The notes beneath the pieces were generated by a model. That model was given only the letters and a program-made list of their open reading frames with translations. It was not told the origin of the DNA and did no database searches. Both the position numbers and the translations under genes were made by a program. 64,000 nt of DNA from Lichenostomus cassidix (lineage: Eukaryota; Chordata; Aves; Passeriformes; Meliphagidae), in NCBI GenBank assembly GCA_008360975.2, contig CM039211.1, positions 21,548,943 through 21,612,942 on the forward strand, given 5' to 3'. Positions 14,201 through 27,329 of the stretch are shown one piece after another (within the stretch, counting starts at the first letter, position 1; each line of letters begins with the position of its first letter).

Positions 14201-17200
14201 TGGTAGTAATCTTCATAGGTTATTTATGCTTTAATGTGTTATGAATAACACAATAACTAATTATTATGATAATGCAGGTAAAGTATTTACAACAGTATCA
14301 GATATATTGTATTACAGCTAAAGATACATATGTATTAATGATTATCAGGAAATACTCACTGGACCTTCAAAGGCATATTATCTCAGTGCACAGACATAGG
14401 ATTCCCATAAATCCTTTCATTTCTGTCATTGTAATTATTTGTTTTCCCTTCATTCTTTTGCTTTCATGCTTAAGTTCTGATCAATTCTGAGTAGTTGCTT
14501 TCATAATATTCTTTTCTCTCCTTTTCTTCTGTAGAAAGAAAAAGAAATAATCCCAGAGGCCAAAATTCTTTTTCATGTTTTCTACATTACAGAATCAAAA
14601 AGACCATTGCTTTGGTATGTATGAACATCTCCATTGCGGATCTGGGTTGAAGAAATGACAGAATTTGGGTTTGGAAAAAAAAGAAATCAGATTTTGTGCA
14701 GAATCACTAAAATATTCAGTATAATTTTACCGAAAGGGTGATTTTCATAAGCATTGCAGTAATAGCACAATCACTACTGCCAGTTAGTACCATTATTTCC
14801 ATGTACAGGAAATTAAGAATACAGTAACTCACCTTCTTTAGTAATACATACTGCTATGTACGTGACATCCAAGTACCACCTGAAATGGAGGTTGAAGGAA
14901 ACATACCCATTTAAATATTTTTTAAAGTAAAAAGGAAAAGTAGGAATGTAAACATTCTGATACATTGGAAAAATTTAATATCGTGGAAGTAAAAAAAAAT
15001 GAAAAATAAAGGAGTGAGTCTTGGGTTCAAGCCTAGAGCTTCCTTGATTAACTTTTCCCTCATTGATATAGAGTGGGTCCCCATGCTTCCAAAAATACTT
15101 TAGGAACAGTCGCAGATATGCTTAAAAATTTTGAGAAATACTGGGCAATTTTTAAAACTCCAAAATGGTTAAACAATTTCCATGTAAACTCTTTTTTTCT
15201 CAAAATAGCATATAATAACATAACTGCAGTTAATATGCAAAAAATATTGGGTTTGTGACTGTGTGCATCATAGGCCTATTATGTCAGTGCATGTTACAGG
15301 GTTTTATGGCCAAGATAAAAAGTATTACCCAGGTTTATATAGGCAAAAATCCTTACTCACTCAGAACAAGTTGCCTTGAACAAAATCTGTCAACAAAGCG
15401 GTCTGAACTACCAGGACTGGGAGGCAGATGACTCCCTTATGTTTCTTTATAAAAACAGAGTAAGCAAGACTACTTACATGATTTAATCTTTCTCTCACTG
15501 CTGCACACACTCACCCACAGGGTTTGAAGGAAGTGTGATCCAAATAGAGAGCAGATATGGAGTAGAGTTTATACAGGACAGGTAAATATATTGCAGACTG
15601 AGACATTTATGGAGAACTCAGGACTCAAGTGGAGGGTCAAGACCCATGTATAAATTACAATGCTCCATACAGAACCCCGGTATGCAGCTGAATTTTTTCA
15701 CTAACAGGTTAGAGGTCAAGGATGAGTGAGCGAGCAACTGTGTTTACTTGGTCAATGGCATGAAAAACTATTTCAAGAACATCAGCCTTTAAATGCTCCA
15801 GTATTTTTGGCAGTGGATTAGTTCTGAAAAATACATTGCTTAATATCTGTTTAATCTAGATGGCGATCACACATTTTTTCTAGGTTGTGTTGAATGTCAT
15901 CTAGCTTGTTAGGGTTTGGTTAGGTAGTAGACTACTGCAGTGTTTAGGTAAAAATCATGAAATATCATAACTTCTTGAGTAAATGCTACAGTGAGAGAAT
16001 ATCACTGGAACCTCAGCGCCACGTGGGTGTTGAGCATACCTGTAGTCAGAGAGAGCCTTCGGGGCTTGTGCTAGGATTTTGATTTCTGATTTGCATGCAA
16101 AATGAGAGAATGAAAGTTTGGGAAGACAACAGTAGTGCTCAGAAGTAATTTCACATGCAAGGAGATCTGTTCAAGAAGGAAATCTTGACCATTTTCTGGA
16201 GCGCAAGTAGTAAGAACAGTTGCATATATTTCTCAGGTTTAATTTTGGGCTTTGAATTTATTTTGTTCTGACATGTTGTTCCAGAAGCCTTGCCAGGGTC
16301 CTGAGGATGCTTGAAGAGCACATGGTTTCTGGGCAATACCTTTTCTGCTCATTCTTGCCAATCTGTACCTCTTCTTTTCCACAGCCCCCTGAACAACTGA
16401 AGATTGAACAACTGAAGAGCGCAGATCCCTTCTGCTCAGTTCCTACTCCTGCCTCCTAGGACAGATCAATAATTGGGACTGAAAGGGTGATCAATAATTG
16501 CATTTTCTATGCAAATACTTCTTTGAAATTCAGTGCATTCTTACTTTTCCAACATAGAATTTTGTGTCAACAAATGAAAAATAGTTTATATGTATCAATA
16601 ATAAAATAATTTCTTTATCTAGAGCAAAATCAAATTTTGCTGAAAATGATAGCAGGAAAAACCCCAATAATAAAGTAAGCTTTCAAATGGATATGAGTCT
16701 TATAAAAGAGATCAGTGATAGCTGCTTGCTCTTCCCTCAGTCATGTGAAAGTATTGTTTAATTATGGATCAAGTTCAGCCTTTACTCCTTGACCAATGTC
16801 GCTTATTCTTTCCATTTTCCTCTGTGGCATCATGCTGAGCAGGAATGATGCACAGATCAAATTGGTCTAATTTAACTGCCTATATTCTCCAAGGAGCATA
16901 AGAAGACTATAAAAGAAAGGAAATAGAAATAATAAATAAAAAAACCCAAAACCATAGAGCCAAAAAAAACCCTTTGGAGGGCTTTGAATTAAGTACAAAA
17001 ATACAATAGCAAGAACTGGATCTAAAACAATGAAGTAAAGCTCTCTCTGGGCAAAAGATCTGAGAAATACAGACAACGCCCATTCTTCTTGGGCACTTAA
17101 ATTAAAAAATGTATAGTTCTTTGATCAAAATACATAAATCAGAACTTGTAATTTTATTGCTATTGACCCAAACATCAATATGTTACTGTTGACCCAAACA

Positions 17201-17240
17201 ATCTGTGTCTGAATAGACCTTTTTTTTGGTCAAAATATTT
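11282..17240. other. Non-coding DNA with a small AT-rich tandem repeat
   Basis: No credible gene. The longest open frames (about 100 codons, e.g. 13,893-14,198 plus) are hydrophobic or low-complexity and lack motifs. At 11,661-11,730 there are about three 22-25 bp units containing GGTA...TACC inverted repeats. A modestly GC-richer patch lies at about 12,545-12,800 without recognisable content. Confidence 0.5.
11661..11730. repeat. AT-rich tandem repeat with internal inverted repeats
   Basis: Three imperfect units of roughly 22, 23 and 25 bp. Each starts with a TATATA-like run followed by a GGTA-C/T-CCTAATACC-like segment that can fold on itself. It is not a known element to me; replication slippage would explain it. 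Confidence 0.6.
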
Positions 17241-17309
17241 AGTGTTAGTATTAGCATTAGTATTAGTATGAGGAGTAGTAGTAGTAGCAGTAGTAGTAGT
17301 AGTAGTATA
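17241..17309. repeat. GTA/AGT trinucleotide microsatellite
   Basis: Imperfect start (ttagtattagcattagtatt) followed by a near-pure run of agt/gta units up to about 17,307. The interrupted left part and purer right part are typical of an ageing microsatellite that is still expanding on one side. Confidence 0.93.
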
Positions 17310-18576
17310 GACAGTGTAGCCTGAAGGGCAGCTTATTTTGGCCTAAGAGGGTTATACAACACGAGAAAACAACTTGTCCCATATGAGGCATTTGGATCAT
17401 TGTTAGTCCTTGAAGTGCCTATTGAATAAAAAAACAAGGAGAGTTTGCAATGCAAACCCATGGGTTTTAAACAAAATTTCTATATGCCTCAGCAGCTGTT
17501 GCTGTGGTTTCAGAATTTTGCACATATTGACAGTTCAGGAAATTCATGGGTTTCAATATGGTATATAAACATCACTCCTGTGCACAGCATCTCTTGGATG
17601 CAGACAGGGAAATAGCTAAAATTGATACTTTGCACTTATCTCTGAACTTCACTGAATGTCTTTACATTACATTCAGTGCTTGTTTCCTATGTGAGAATGT
17701 GGTTCAGTATGATTTCACCAGATGCGTTGATTTCCTGTGAGATAAAATATTTTTAACAATGCTTTATCCCAAATGTATTTTAATTACTGTAGGTGCAAGA
17801 GAAGAATAAATTAGGAACAGTTTCTGCATTTTAGCCATAAGTAAGAAGTATGTTTTTCATAGACTTGAATCAGAGCCAGTAAGGCGTGATTAAGACTGTC
17901 AGCTTGGCCTGAAAGATTGACAGTGGTGCACTGAGAGGCAGTGAGTGAAAGCTGAGCATAGCTCACTAAAGCCGCTAAGCAGATGTATCTAGCTGTGTAT
18001 CTTGCATAGGTTATGTACCATTTTGTCCTTCTGGAAATCATTGGTGATAAATGAAAACAGCAACCCCAACTAATTAAACAGCACTAGTTTCTACCTATAC
18101 AGGACAAGAGGAACCATGTCTTTTCTGTGCGCTATTTACTCCTGTCAGTATCCTATGTACTTCTGTAAGGCTTAAAATTCCTGAGAGTTTAAATGAAAAC
18201 ATGGCCAAAATATCCAGCATCCACTGTGCAGTCTACACAGTCATGATAAAGCATTATTAGTAAAATAATAATTCTTAATTATTATTCTAATCACTTTAGT
18301 TATTACCACAGAATAACAGTCAGTGCTGCAAACCCTGAGGAAAGGACCAATATGTTAAAGCTGGGATGACATAGTAGTATGTCATAAGGAAGCCCAGAAA
18401 TTTATTCTAAACAACAGCAGGCTCTACATTCTTTTGTAGCCTGTCAAGCCACATTATGAACACAAGGATTTCATTGGAGTTTGAGAGCAGAAATGACTAC
18501 TTGAATTCCTGCCTTCAGTTTAAAATGTAAAATTCCAGAGATGTCCTTCACTGCTTTCCATTTTTTCATTAACACC
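17310..18576. other. Non-coding DNA, no gene seen
   Basis: Short open frames only, with no motif I recognise. It ends at the AACACC copy of the target duplication of the solo LTR that follows. Confidence 0.5.
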
Positions 18577-18839
18577 TGTGGCTAGCACAGGTCTTTCCCA
18601 TGAGAAATTTCTCCTGTGTTTTATAAACAAAGATAAAGTTTGGATGTTATTAAAACAGTGTCTCGAGATTTGGACAGTTCAGGCCTGGCCAATCAGGCCT
18701 AGGGGGAGGTTTCTGACTGACCAATCTGGGTGACCTCTGAAAAGCCTATATAGGCTGGAATCAAAATAATAAAGTCTCTCTCTTTTCTTGCCACACTGAG
18801 AACCTGGGTCTTTTCTCTGCTAGCGGCTCAACAGCGACA
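18577..18839 (+). mobile_element. Solo LTR, short ERV family (copy 1)
   Basis: A 263-bp unit starts TGTGGCTAGCAC and ends GCTCAACAGCGACA. It has two CCAAT-type boxes (ggccaatcagg, gaccaatctgg), a TATA box (ctatata, about 18,746-18,752) and an AATAAA signal at 18,768-18,773, so it is sense on the plus strand. Flanking hexamers AACACC (18,571-18,576) and TACACC (18,840-18,845) match 5 of 6, indicating a 6-bp target duplication as made by alpha- and betaretrovirus-like integrases. No internal retroviral sequence is attached, so LTR-LTR recombination has removed it. The same family recurs at 31,907-32,168. Confidence 0.88.
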
Positions 18840-19288
18840 TACACCCCATTGTATACCTTGCAAATCACTCAGAGAAAATGTTTTGCTTCACTTGGGGGGA
18901 GCTATATTGTGGTTTGTTGCCAACAATAGCAACAATTCCACAAGGTTCTTTCTGTTTTGTTATCACATCAAAAAGTGTGACTACTCCAGCCCAACAGCCA
19001 AAGAGAAGTAAATCCAGGGGCAACATTTTCATTGCAATGTATAAATCACTTCTGCAACATCCTTATTTTGGGGTGTCTCTGCCTTATGTATTTACTGCTC
19101 ACTTTCACCCCCCATATAATACCTGACACAGATCAGTGTGTAGTTTAGGTGATTGACAAGTAGATCAATTACTGTTTCCTGTGCAAAACTCAGTGTCCTA
19201 AGCAGAAGTGTAAGAATAAAGACAGTTCTGAGAGAAAGCTTAAGAATCTGAGTAAATGTCACAATTTTTTCTGTAGAGATGTAATTAG
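18840..19288. other. Non-coding spacer between LTR and CR1
   Basis: Contains an 82-codon open frame without recognisable features; nothing else seen. Confidence 0.45.
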
Positions 19289-19610
19289 TCACAGTCACAG
19301 AATCACAGAATAAAAGAATAAGCTGGGTTGGAAGGGACCATTGAGTCCAGCTCCTTACAGTACCATCCCCAAGAGTCACACCATGTGCCCGAGAACTTTG
19401 TCCAAACACCTACTGAGCTGTGTCAGGCTGGTGCTGTGACCATTTCCCTGGGGAGCCTGTTCAGTGCCCAGCCACCATCTGGGTGAAGAACCTTTTCTAA
19501 TATCCACCATAAACCTCCCCTGACACAACTTCAGGCCATTCCCTTGGGTCCTGTCGCTGGTCACCAGATAGCAGATCAGTGCCTGCCCAAGCACAGAGCA
19601 ACCTGGGACA
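19289..19610 (-). mobile_element. CR1 LINE 3' end
   Basis: On the plus strand this begins with the inverted CR1 terminus (tcacagaatcacagaat... ggttggaagggacc). It continues through 'agagtcacaccatgtgcc', 'ctggggagcctgttcagtgccc' and 'ctgggtgaagaacctttt', hallmark CR1 3'-region phrases in reverse orientation. The copy is truncated in its 5' part near 19,600. The minus-strand open frames across it (19,092-19,409 and 19,376-19,618) are not genes. Confidence 0.9.
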
Positions 19611-22600
19611 ATTCCCACCCTTATCCAGCTGAAGATACTGTGCCTTGTGCACCCTAGGACATTGGTGCCTATCCTATTTGTCTCTTAACATTTCAAAGAT
19701 GGTAGATGAATCTTTAGTACCATCCTGACATGCATCCATTTGCTAAATTTATTGCTACTGAGGCTATGTCTATTCTGCAATCTAAAAAGGTGGCTACAGA
19801 GGAGTCAAACATATTTAACTTACCTATTTGAGGAAAAAGGGATGACAAGCTTGGCACCAATCTTAAAGCACCTTAAAGGTGCTTCAAGGGTAGTCCTGAA
19901 AATGGAGTACTTGAAAGTCAGACTTCAGACCACTAAAATTTGTTTCCTGGAAGATGACAAAAAAGACGTAATGATTACTGGAATCAATATGACATACATG
20001 GAAAAAAAAAGTTACTTTTGTAGCTGGAAATCACTAGTGTAGACACTAGATTTATTGGAATAAATAAAACTTGTGGGTAAGCATGAGACAGCTAATACTA
20101 CATAGCTGAACTTTCAGATAAGCTTTCAGTTTTGCTCCTTGTCAAAGGCGAGCTCCAAAGGTGTTGCAAGACAGGAGAGGAAACAAGCCCGTGAAATAAA
20201 AATGTTTTAAAATCGGAATATCAAATGTAGAAATAAATGGGAGTTTTATTGAGGGGGAGCATGCCACGAGGTTGTTACAGAGATCTATGCATTTTATACA
20301 TTTATAAATAACCAGGAAAAGAAGTCAATGAAGTAGGTGATAGAACTTGCTGACAATATCAGAAACATGAAAAGGATCCAACGGAAAAAGAAAAAAACTT
20401 GCTAGAATGCTTTATCTTTGGGGGTTGCCTGCTAGCCGGGCTCAGACAAGTTTGGCATTGCTCATTTACCCAAAAAATGTTTCCATCATCAAGTCCCACA
20501 GCTCAGCTTACACCCTCTCAATTCAAAAAGTGAATCAAGATCATTAAGTCTCTCCAATAAGACTGGAAAAAGAGTGAAAAAGAGGATAAATACCTAGTAA
20601 AACCATGGAGAAATATAAACTCAGGGGCTGGACAAACTTCTAGCATGTGGGAACATTTTACATTAGTCTGTGGCCTTATCATGTTCTTTTGTACTGCAGT
20701 ACTGTACAAGAATTGAATCGCTCTCCTATTGAGCAGCATCTACAGAAAATGACAAAATGCAAGTTCTCCATGCACTACACATGGGCCATCTGTAAGTCAT
20801 ACGATCTTTTTCTTTTCTGAATATTGCAGACTCTACTAAGAAGGACTAAGAGCTTTATCTTTCACTTTTGGCTTTCCTTAGAGCAAGCCAGATGTCTCAT
20901 GGAGCTATCAGCAGGGTTTATTTTTCCTGGCTTGGATGCAAACCTCCAGTTATTAATATCAGAGTGAGCTCTGCTAGCTGACAATTTAAGATAAAGTAAA
21001 TTGGAAGTGACATAAAGGAGCGTGTGGGTGTTAATGTGCGTCACCGACATTATTTTCTGACATCCTGAAAGGTCTCATCTGTATGGCCGACACCAGCAAC
21101 CTTTACCAGTGAACCTGTGCTATTAGAGGGTAGGCACTCTCATTGATTTGTAAAAGTGACAGATGCTGCATGTGGTTGTAAATTAGCCATGTGAAGCCAG
21201 TCTCCAGAGATTTCCAAGCGCGTTTTTTCCTTTGCAATGATTTGTGTTCTTCCATTTGCCAAGCTGCATGAAGCAAAGCACTTAACTCTTTCACTAGTCA
21301 TCTTGCTGTACTTCACATTTCTTCTGAGTTTGGGTTCGTTTTCTTTATCCTTCTCTTGCCTTCCCTCAGTTATCGTGATTCATAAGGCTAAACTTCTGCT
21401 CAGTTATTTTTAAAGGTGCTTTTCCTTTTCTCATCACAGCTTTTCTGAAAAAGGTTAGCAAAGTCACATCAGGATAAGCTGGAACATCTCAAACCATTAA
21501 GACCTCTTTTATTTACAGATGTGTGTATATACGTATGCATAAATACTTTTGTAAATTTTCACTTGTAACAGAATGTGTGTTCAGGTGAGGACTGAAGTAA
21601 AGGTTTTGTTAACTGAACTGCAGTTCCTGCTCACACTTGCAAGGTGACAAATAGGGTGTGAGCTTCCAAGTGTTTTTACTGCATACACAGAAATCCAGTT
21701 GTGAGGGAGTTGCACAGCTTGAGACAAGGCCAAGTCATCTTACACAGCAACAATTGTGTAATGGAGGGGATGACAGCAGGAAATAAAGGCTCTTCTTTAG
21801 GCTCAGTCTCGTGATTTGCTTCACTCTTGTAGCAGGTATTTACAGTGATTGTGTGAAATTAATACTTATGGGTGGCCTGGAACAACTACATGGTCCATCC
21901 CCACCAGGCAGGCATTATTTAGAACATACAATCTGCCTTCTCTGTTTAGTCTGTTTGAGAATTTCTTTCCATGGAATTCCAATAATGCCTTTGTAATGCT
22001 GATTTTAGATACGAACTTGGATTGTAATTCAGGCACTAAAATAAATCAGAAGATTAGCTAAATAATCAACCTTCTAATAATCGAATTTATGCCATCTAAA
22101 CACTTACAACAAATATCTATGTGCCACTGCTGCAAAACCAAATGCTGCTACAAAACCAAACACACAGCAAAACAAAAACACGTCAAGACAAATTATTCCC
22201 TGGACTAAATGTCACCAGCTGTAAAAAAGCACCATGACAAAATGTGGAGGTTAAAAGGTCATGACCCCATAAAACTACTATTTTAACTCCTTATCCTAAA
22301 TCACTTCCAATTATGTATGGTAAGGTCTTTCTATTTTGAAGTAGAAAATACTTCTTCTGAGGATTTCAAGCTGAGCTTTCAGCATGGATACAGAGGTGAA
22401 AGGTTCAAAGTTTTAGCTGCTAAACCACCAAATGTCTGGTCTCTCCTCTATTTTCCTTCCCTTTGAAGTTATTAGTAACAGTTATTTCTAGAGAGTATTA
22501 CTCCATGGGGCAGGCTTGTGCAGCAGTCATTGAAGACTCTCTGTCTTCCAGGCTCTTTAGGTTTCTACTGGTTCCTACTCCCATTATTCTTTTGAGCTTT

Positions 22601-24865
22601 AGCTAAAGGCACATAAGTAAGACTTTAAGACAGAGATGTTGATCCTCAAAACTGACTTTGGGGAAGGTAGGGGGGAAACGTTCTTGTAAATCACAAACCT
22701 TCTTCCCACGCAACTGTCATGTGATTACTATTAAATCTTACTGCACTGAGATCATACTCCAGTGCCTGCCCAGACCACCTCACTGCTATCACATGTAACT
22801 GCAGCACACACGTTGCTGAGGCAAGATCGCTTCCTGAGAGAAAGTGGAATGATTGCAAAAATTACAGGACTCTTTAGAGAGAGAATTTAGTACCAAGTTA
22901 CAGTGCCATAATCTTCACAGTAGAAACCACTGTCTCATCAAACTGCCAAATCCCAGGTCACAGTGTTAGTGTTTTATGTGTTCAGAACTGCTGCTTGGAG
23001 TAGTTTTGGAAGACTAGGTTAACACTGTAAGGGGCTGGAAAGGGTTCAAGGTTTTTTTAGTTGTGTGGGTTTTGGGTTTTTTCCCCCCTAATAGACCCTA
23101 AATGTTTTATAATTGTTCATTTTAAACCTATTTCCCGGTCAATCATTCTCAAGCTACTCATTCCCACCCTTTAGTAAAGTCCAAAATTGAGTGTTACTAT
23201 GGAAACTGCTACAGATGTAACAGCTGCAATTCACAAGAAAGAAAAAGACGAAAATGGATGAAGTGTCACTTGCATTATGCAAAATTTTCATAACTATGTA
23301 TGAATTGGATACTGTGTATAAGGATCTTTGTGAACCCAAAATGTTAGAAAGGTCCTCTTGGCACTAGAGAAAATTATTTCCAAGTAGGTAAATTAATTCC
23401 TTTCAAAAATCCTATGTAAAAAAACCCCAAAACTATTTATAGTCTTTCTTTCTAAAGCCCATCTGTTTTTCATACAAGAAAATAATTTTTTTATTTGGTG
23501 GTTTTATCTCGTAATTTGATTTTGTGGATTTTCCTTTCTGTTGTTAGCAAACAGAAAAATTGATCCTAGATTTTTTTAGGTCATAAGCTTCTTTAAGCAG
23601 TGTTTTTGTATTTTAAGGTATTTCCCTAAACTTCCTTGAATATGTCTCTGTATTCAGCAAAAGAAAACAGGTCTATGAAAACCCAAAAGAATAGAAATGG
23701 TGTAGTAAACAAAAGCTGTGAAGGCATGTACGCAGCCTGTTTCTCTGATCAGCTACAATATTTTTACATCCCCATAAATTCCATTGACTACAGGCAGGTT
23801 TTTGCAGACATGGCCTGGAGAGCCTTAAAGAGGGGAGGGAGAACCAGGCCTTTTGTCTAGTGCTCAGCTGCCATCAATTATTTAGGAGCAAAATTATGTG
23901 ACATTTTTCTTTCAATTATGCTGTTTAACAAGGCTTGGGAGTTAATACTGACCAGGAGATGTTTTATCCAAGATATGCTGTAAAATGCTCTGCTCTCTGT
24001 AGAATATATCTCCCTTGGCTCTCAATTAATGACTGCAGCCATGCAGCCGCACTAAACTGACTAATCTCACTTGACTGGATCTGAAAGCACCTCTGTGCTT
24101 TTTAATAGATTTTTTTTTTTTTTTACTCTGCTCTGAGTACTTTGAGAGCTGTTTGTTCTGGACACACAGTAATAAAAATTTGTCAAATCTGTCAGAAGGT
24201 TTGACTCCTACAAACAGTTCTTCAAAGACAGAAGTGTGTAAAAAACAGAAGGCATGCTGCTTTATTATTGCTATGGGGACTGTGTGATCTTGTGCCTGAC
24301 AAAGATCTGTTTAAGATGTAAGAGTGGTGCTGTGAGCCTGTATCCAACACTATCTTTATTGTCATCCAGGAGTTTAGTTTTCAGCCTGGAAACTCACTGT
24401 TGCCTTTTGCCCTTGGCTTCATAGTTCAGCACAAGTCACTAAGTACATTCCCATGCTGTGCATTTTACACACTGAACAGTAAGCAACCATTTAAATATTA
24501 TGACATCTACTGAGGCATGCAACAGATATAAAGAGGAAATGCTTAACAAGTGTATTTTTTAAAAAGTCTTATTTCCACATGAAGCTCTGCCTGGCATTAC
24601 AGCTTCTGAAAAACTGCAATGACTCACTCACTGGAAAACTCAGCGCAAATGTGATTACAAATACAGTTTCTGGATTTGACAATTACCTGCCCCCTTTACA
24701 GGTCTATTATTTAATATTTGCAAAATTGATTATAAATTGAGGATCTCCTTTGAGAAATAAGGTCATTCCTTCTCTTCAAAACTTTTTTTTGCTTTTGTGT
24801 CCAACTGTTGTTGCAAACAACATCAATACACTTATGTGGTTTTGGTGTCTTTTCTTCAACCCCAC
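19611..24865. other. Non-coding DNA, no gene seen
   Basis: Open frames are at most about 100 codons (19,740-20,042 plus) and show no domain. There is a T-run at about 24,109-24,124. The last about 160 bp before 24,866 lie downstream of the cut-off integrase on the minus strand and do not resemble ERV sequence; the ERV 3' half and 3' LTR are absent here. Confidence 0.5.
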
Positions 24866-25456
24866 CCAGGTGTTTATGACGCTGTTTTTGAAATGAGTCC
24901 CGTTGTCCAACTCGATCATCTCTGGGGTACCATGCCTCCAAAGGACCTGCTTTTCAAGTCCCAAGATGGTGTTACGGGCAGTGGCGTGAGGCACAGGGTA
25001 GGTTTCCAGCCACCTCGTGGTGGCTTCTACCATTGTGAGCACGTAGCGCTTGCCATGGCGGGTTTGAGGCAGTGTGATGTAATCAATCTGCCAGGCTTCG
25101 TCATACTTGTGTTTTGACCACCTTCCACCATACCACAGGGGTTTCACCCACTTGGCCTGTTTGATCTCAGCACACATCTCACAGTCATGGACAACCTGGG
25201 AGATACAGTCCATGGTTAGATCCACCCCTGGGTCTCGTGCCCACCTATAGGTGGCATCTCTGCCCTGATGGCCAGAGGCATCATGGGCCCACTGGGCTAA
25301 GAACAGCTCTCCCTTGTGTTGCCAATCCAAATTTATTTGTGACACTTTCATTTTTGCAGCCTTATCCACCTGTTCGTTGTTTCTGTGTTCCTCATTAGCT
25401 CGGCTCTTGGGGACATGGGCATCTACATGACAGACCTTCACAGGTAGCTTCTCCAC
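24866..25456 (-). pseudogene. pol: ERV integrase fragment, cut before the last catalytic residue
   Basis: Counting from 25,456: an HHCC zinc-binding module with His58, His63, Cys92 and Cys95 (QWAHDASGHQG ... HDCEMC), then the catalytic core with Asp125 in AWQIDYITLP and Asp184 in ELDNGTHF. The D,D-35-E core needs a Glu about 35 residues further, but the retroviral similarity stops at Trp197 (24,868-24,866). The open frame runs on to 24,776 in unrelated sequence. The missing Glu and C-terminal domain make this copy incapable of integration, and the break is a deletion or recombination point. Confidence 0.9.
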
Positions 25457-25459
25457 CTG

Positions 25460-26263
25460 AGTGGCAATTCCTCACCACTCCTCTGCAGCCCAGACTGGTC
25501 TTCCTCTATGCTGCCAGCTGGCCTTTTTCCACCTTTCCAGCCAACCCCATAGAGCATTGGCTACCATCCAAGAAGCAGTGTAGAGGTAGAGCCTTGACCA
25601 CTTCTCTCTTTCAGCAATGTCCAGGGCCAGCAGGACTGTTTTGAGTTCACCAAGTTGGCTCAATCCTCCCTCTTCTTCTGTAGTTTCTGCAGCCTATTGT
25701 GTGGGGATCCATACGGCTGCTTTTCATTTTCAATTTTTCCCTACAATACAACAGGAGCCATCAGTGAAAGTGTAGTGTGTTTTGTCTTGTGGCAGTTGGT
25801 TGTAGGGTGGAGCTTCCTCTGCGTGAGTCACTTGTTCCTGCTCCTCTTCATCCGTGAGGCCAAAGTTTTCACCTTTGGACCCATTTGTGATTATTTCCAA
25901 GGTCCCAGGGCGATTCGGGTTTCCAATACAGGCGCACTGTGTGATGAGGGCAATCCATTTGCTCCACGTGGCATCAGTGGCATGGTGGGTAGAGGGAACA
26001 TTTCCCTTGAACATCAACCCCAGCACTGGCAGTCAGGGTGCCAGGAGGAGTTGTGTTTCTGGGCCAATAATTTCTGAGGCAGCTTGGACACCTTGAGAGG
26101 CTGCTAGGATTTCCTTCTCTGTGGGAGTGTAGTTGGCTTCAGACCCTCTGTAGCTTCGGCTCCAGAATCCCAGTGGTCGGCCTCGAGTCCTGCCAGGCAC
26201 CTTCTGCCAAAGGCTCCAGGACAGACCATTGCCCCCAGCTGCAGAGTAAAGAACATTTTTCAC
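25460..26263 (-). pseudogene. pol: ERV RNase H remnant
   Basis: Read in the same minus-strand frame as integrase, with stops at about 26,032, 25,729 and 25,471. Recognisable pieces are the RT-RNase H connection (NYTPTEKEILAASQGVQA), the first RNase H acidic motif (HYTFTDGSC), and the helix with the Glu (SQLGELKTVLLALDIAE). The third motif reads LYTASWMV, where family members normally have an Asp after Thr, so a catalytic residue appears lost as well. Its role in relatives is removal of the RNA strand during reverse transcription. Confidence 0.85.
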
Positions 26264-26376
26264 CTCTGGTCCTGTCCTGACTGGGCCAAGGGCTAGCGCA
26301 TTAGTGATTTCCTGTTTGATTTGGGTGAATGCTTGCTGCTGTTAAGGGCCCCAGAGGAAATCATTCTTCTTGCATG

Positions 26377-27258
26377 TCACCAGGTAAGAGGGTTCACAAT
26401 CTGGCTGTACTCAGAGATGTGCATCCTCCAGAAACCTATGGTGCCTAGGAAAGCTTGTGTTTCCTTCTTGTTGGTTGGTTGGGACATCACTGTGATCTTA
26501 TTGATGACTTCGGTAGGAATCTTGTGCCGTCCATCTTGCCATTTCACAGCCAGGAACTGGATCTCTTTGGCAGGTCCCTTGAGTTTGCTCTTCTTGATGG
26601 CAAAACCGGCTTCCAGGAGAATCTGGATGATTGTTTCTCTTTTCTCAAACACTTCTGCCATGTTTCCCCACACATTGACATCATCTATGTACTGCAGGTG
26701 TTCCGGAGCCTCACCCTTTTCCAGTGCAGCCTGTATCAGTCCATGGCAGATGGTGGGACTGTGCTTCCACCCCTGGGGCAGTCGGTTCCACATGTACTGC
26801 ATGCCCCTCCAGGTAAAAGCAAACTGAGGCCTGCACTCTGCTGCCAGAGGAATGGAGAAAAATGCCACCACTATGTCAGTAGTGGCATACCACTTTGCTG
26901 CCTTGGTCTCCAGCTCATACTGGAGGTCCAGCATGTCCGGCACGGTGGCACTCAGCAGTGGAGTCACCTCATTCAAGGCATGATAGTCCACTGTCAATCT
27001 CCATTCCCCTTCAGACTTGCACACAGGCCAGATGGGGCTGCTGAAGGATGAGTGGACCTTGCTGTCAAGAAAGTCTCAAGTGGTCACCCCTTGGCTCTCC
27101 AGCTCACGGACCATCTTATGGATGGGAACCACAGCATCTCGATTAGTCCTGTGTTGCCGGCGGTGTACTGTCAAGGTGGCAATTGGTACTTGTTGTTCCT
27201 CCACCTTTAGGAATCCAGCTGCAGAAAGGTTCTCTGATAGTCCAGGCAAGGCGTTCAA
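26377..27258 (-). pseudogene. pol: ERV reverse transcriptase remnant
   Basis: One minus-strand frame from 27,258 to 26,377, broken by an in-frame TGA at about 27,075-27,073. After the stop the polymerase core is well preserved: WRLTVDYHALNEVTPL, the first catalytic Asp in TTDIVVAFFSIPL, LPQGWKHSP, and YIDDVNVWG with the catalytic Asp pair at about 26,685-26,680. It continues into the thumb-like GFAIKKSKLKGPAKEIQFL and the connection (KKETQAFLGTIGFWRMHI). The frame ends at a stop and frameshift between 26,377 and 26,263, so RNase H is in another frame. It would have been an RNA-dependent DNA polymerase; the present copy is dead. Confidence 0.93.
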
Positions 27259-27329
27259 TTGCCTAATGTCATCTGCCTCTACAGCAGTTATTCCAAAAGT
27301 CCACCTGAATCCTTTTTGGTCTTGAAATA

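Noticed and set aside
24797..25117. Plus-strand open frames over the ERV (also 25,655-26,077, 26,321-27,051, 28,641-29,270)
   Set aside because: They are antisense shadows of minus-strand retroviral coding sequence with clear family motifs.
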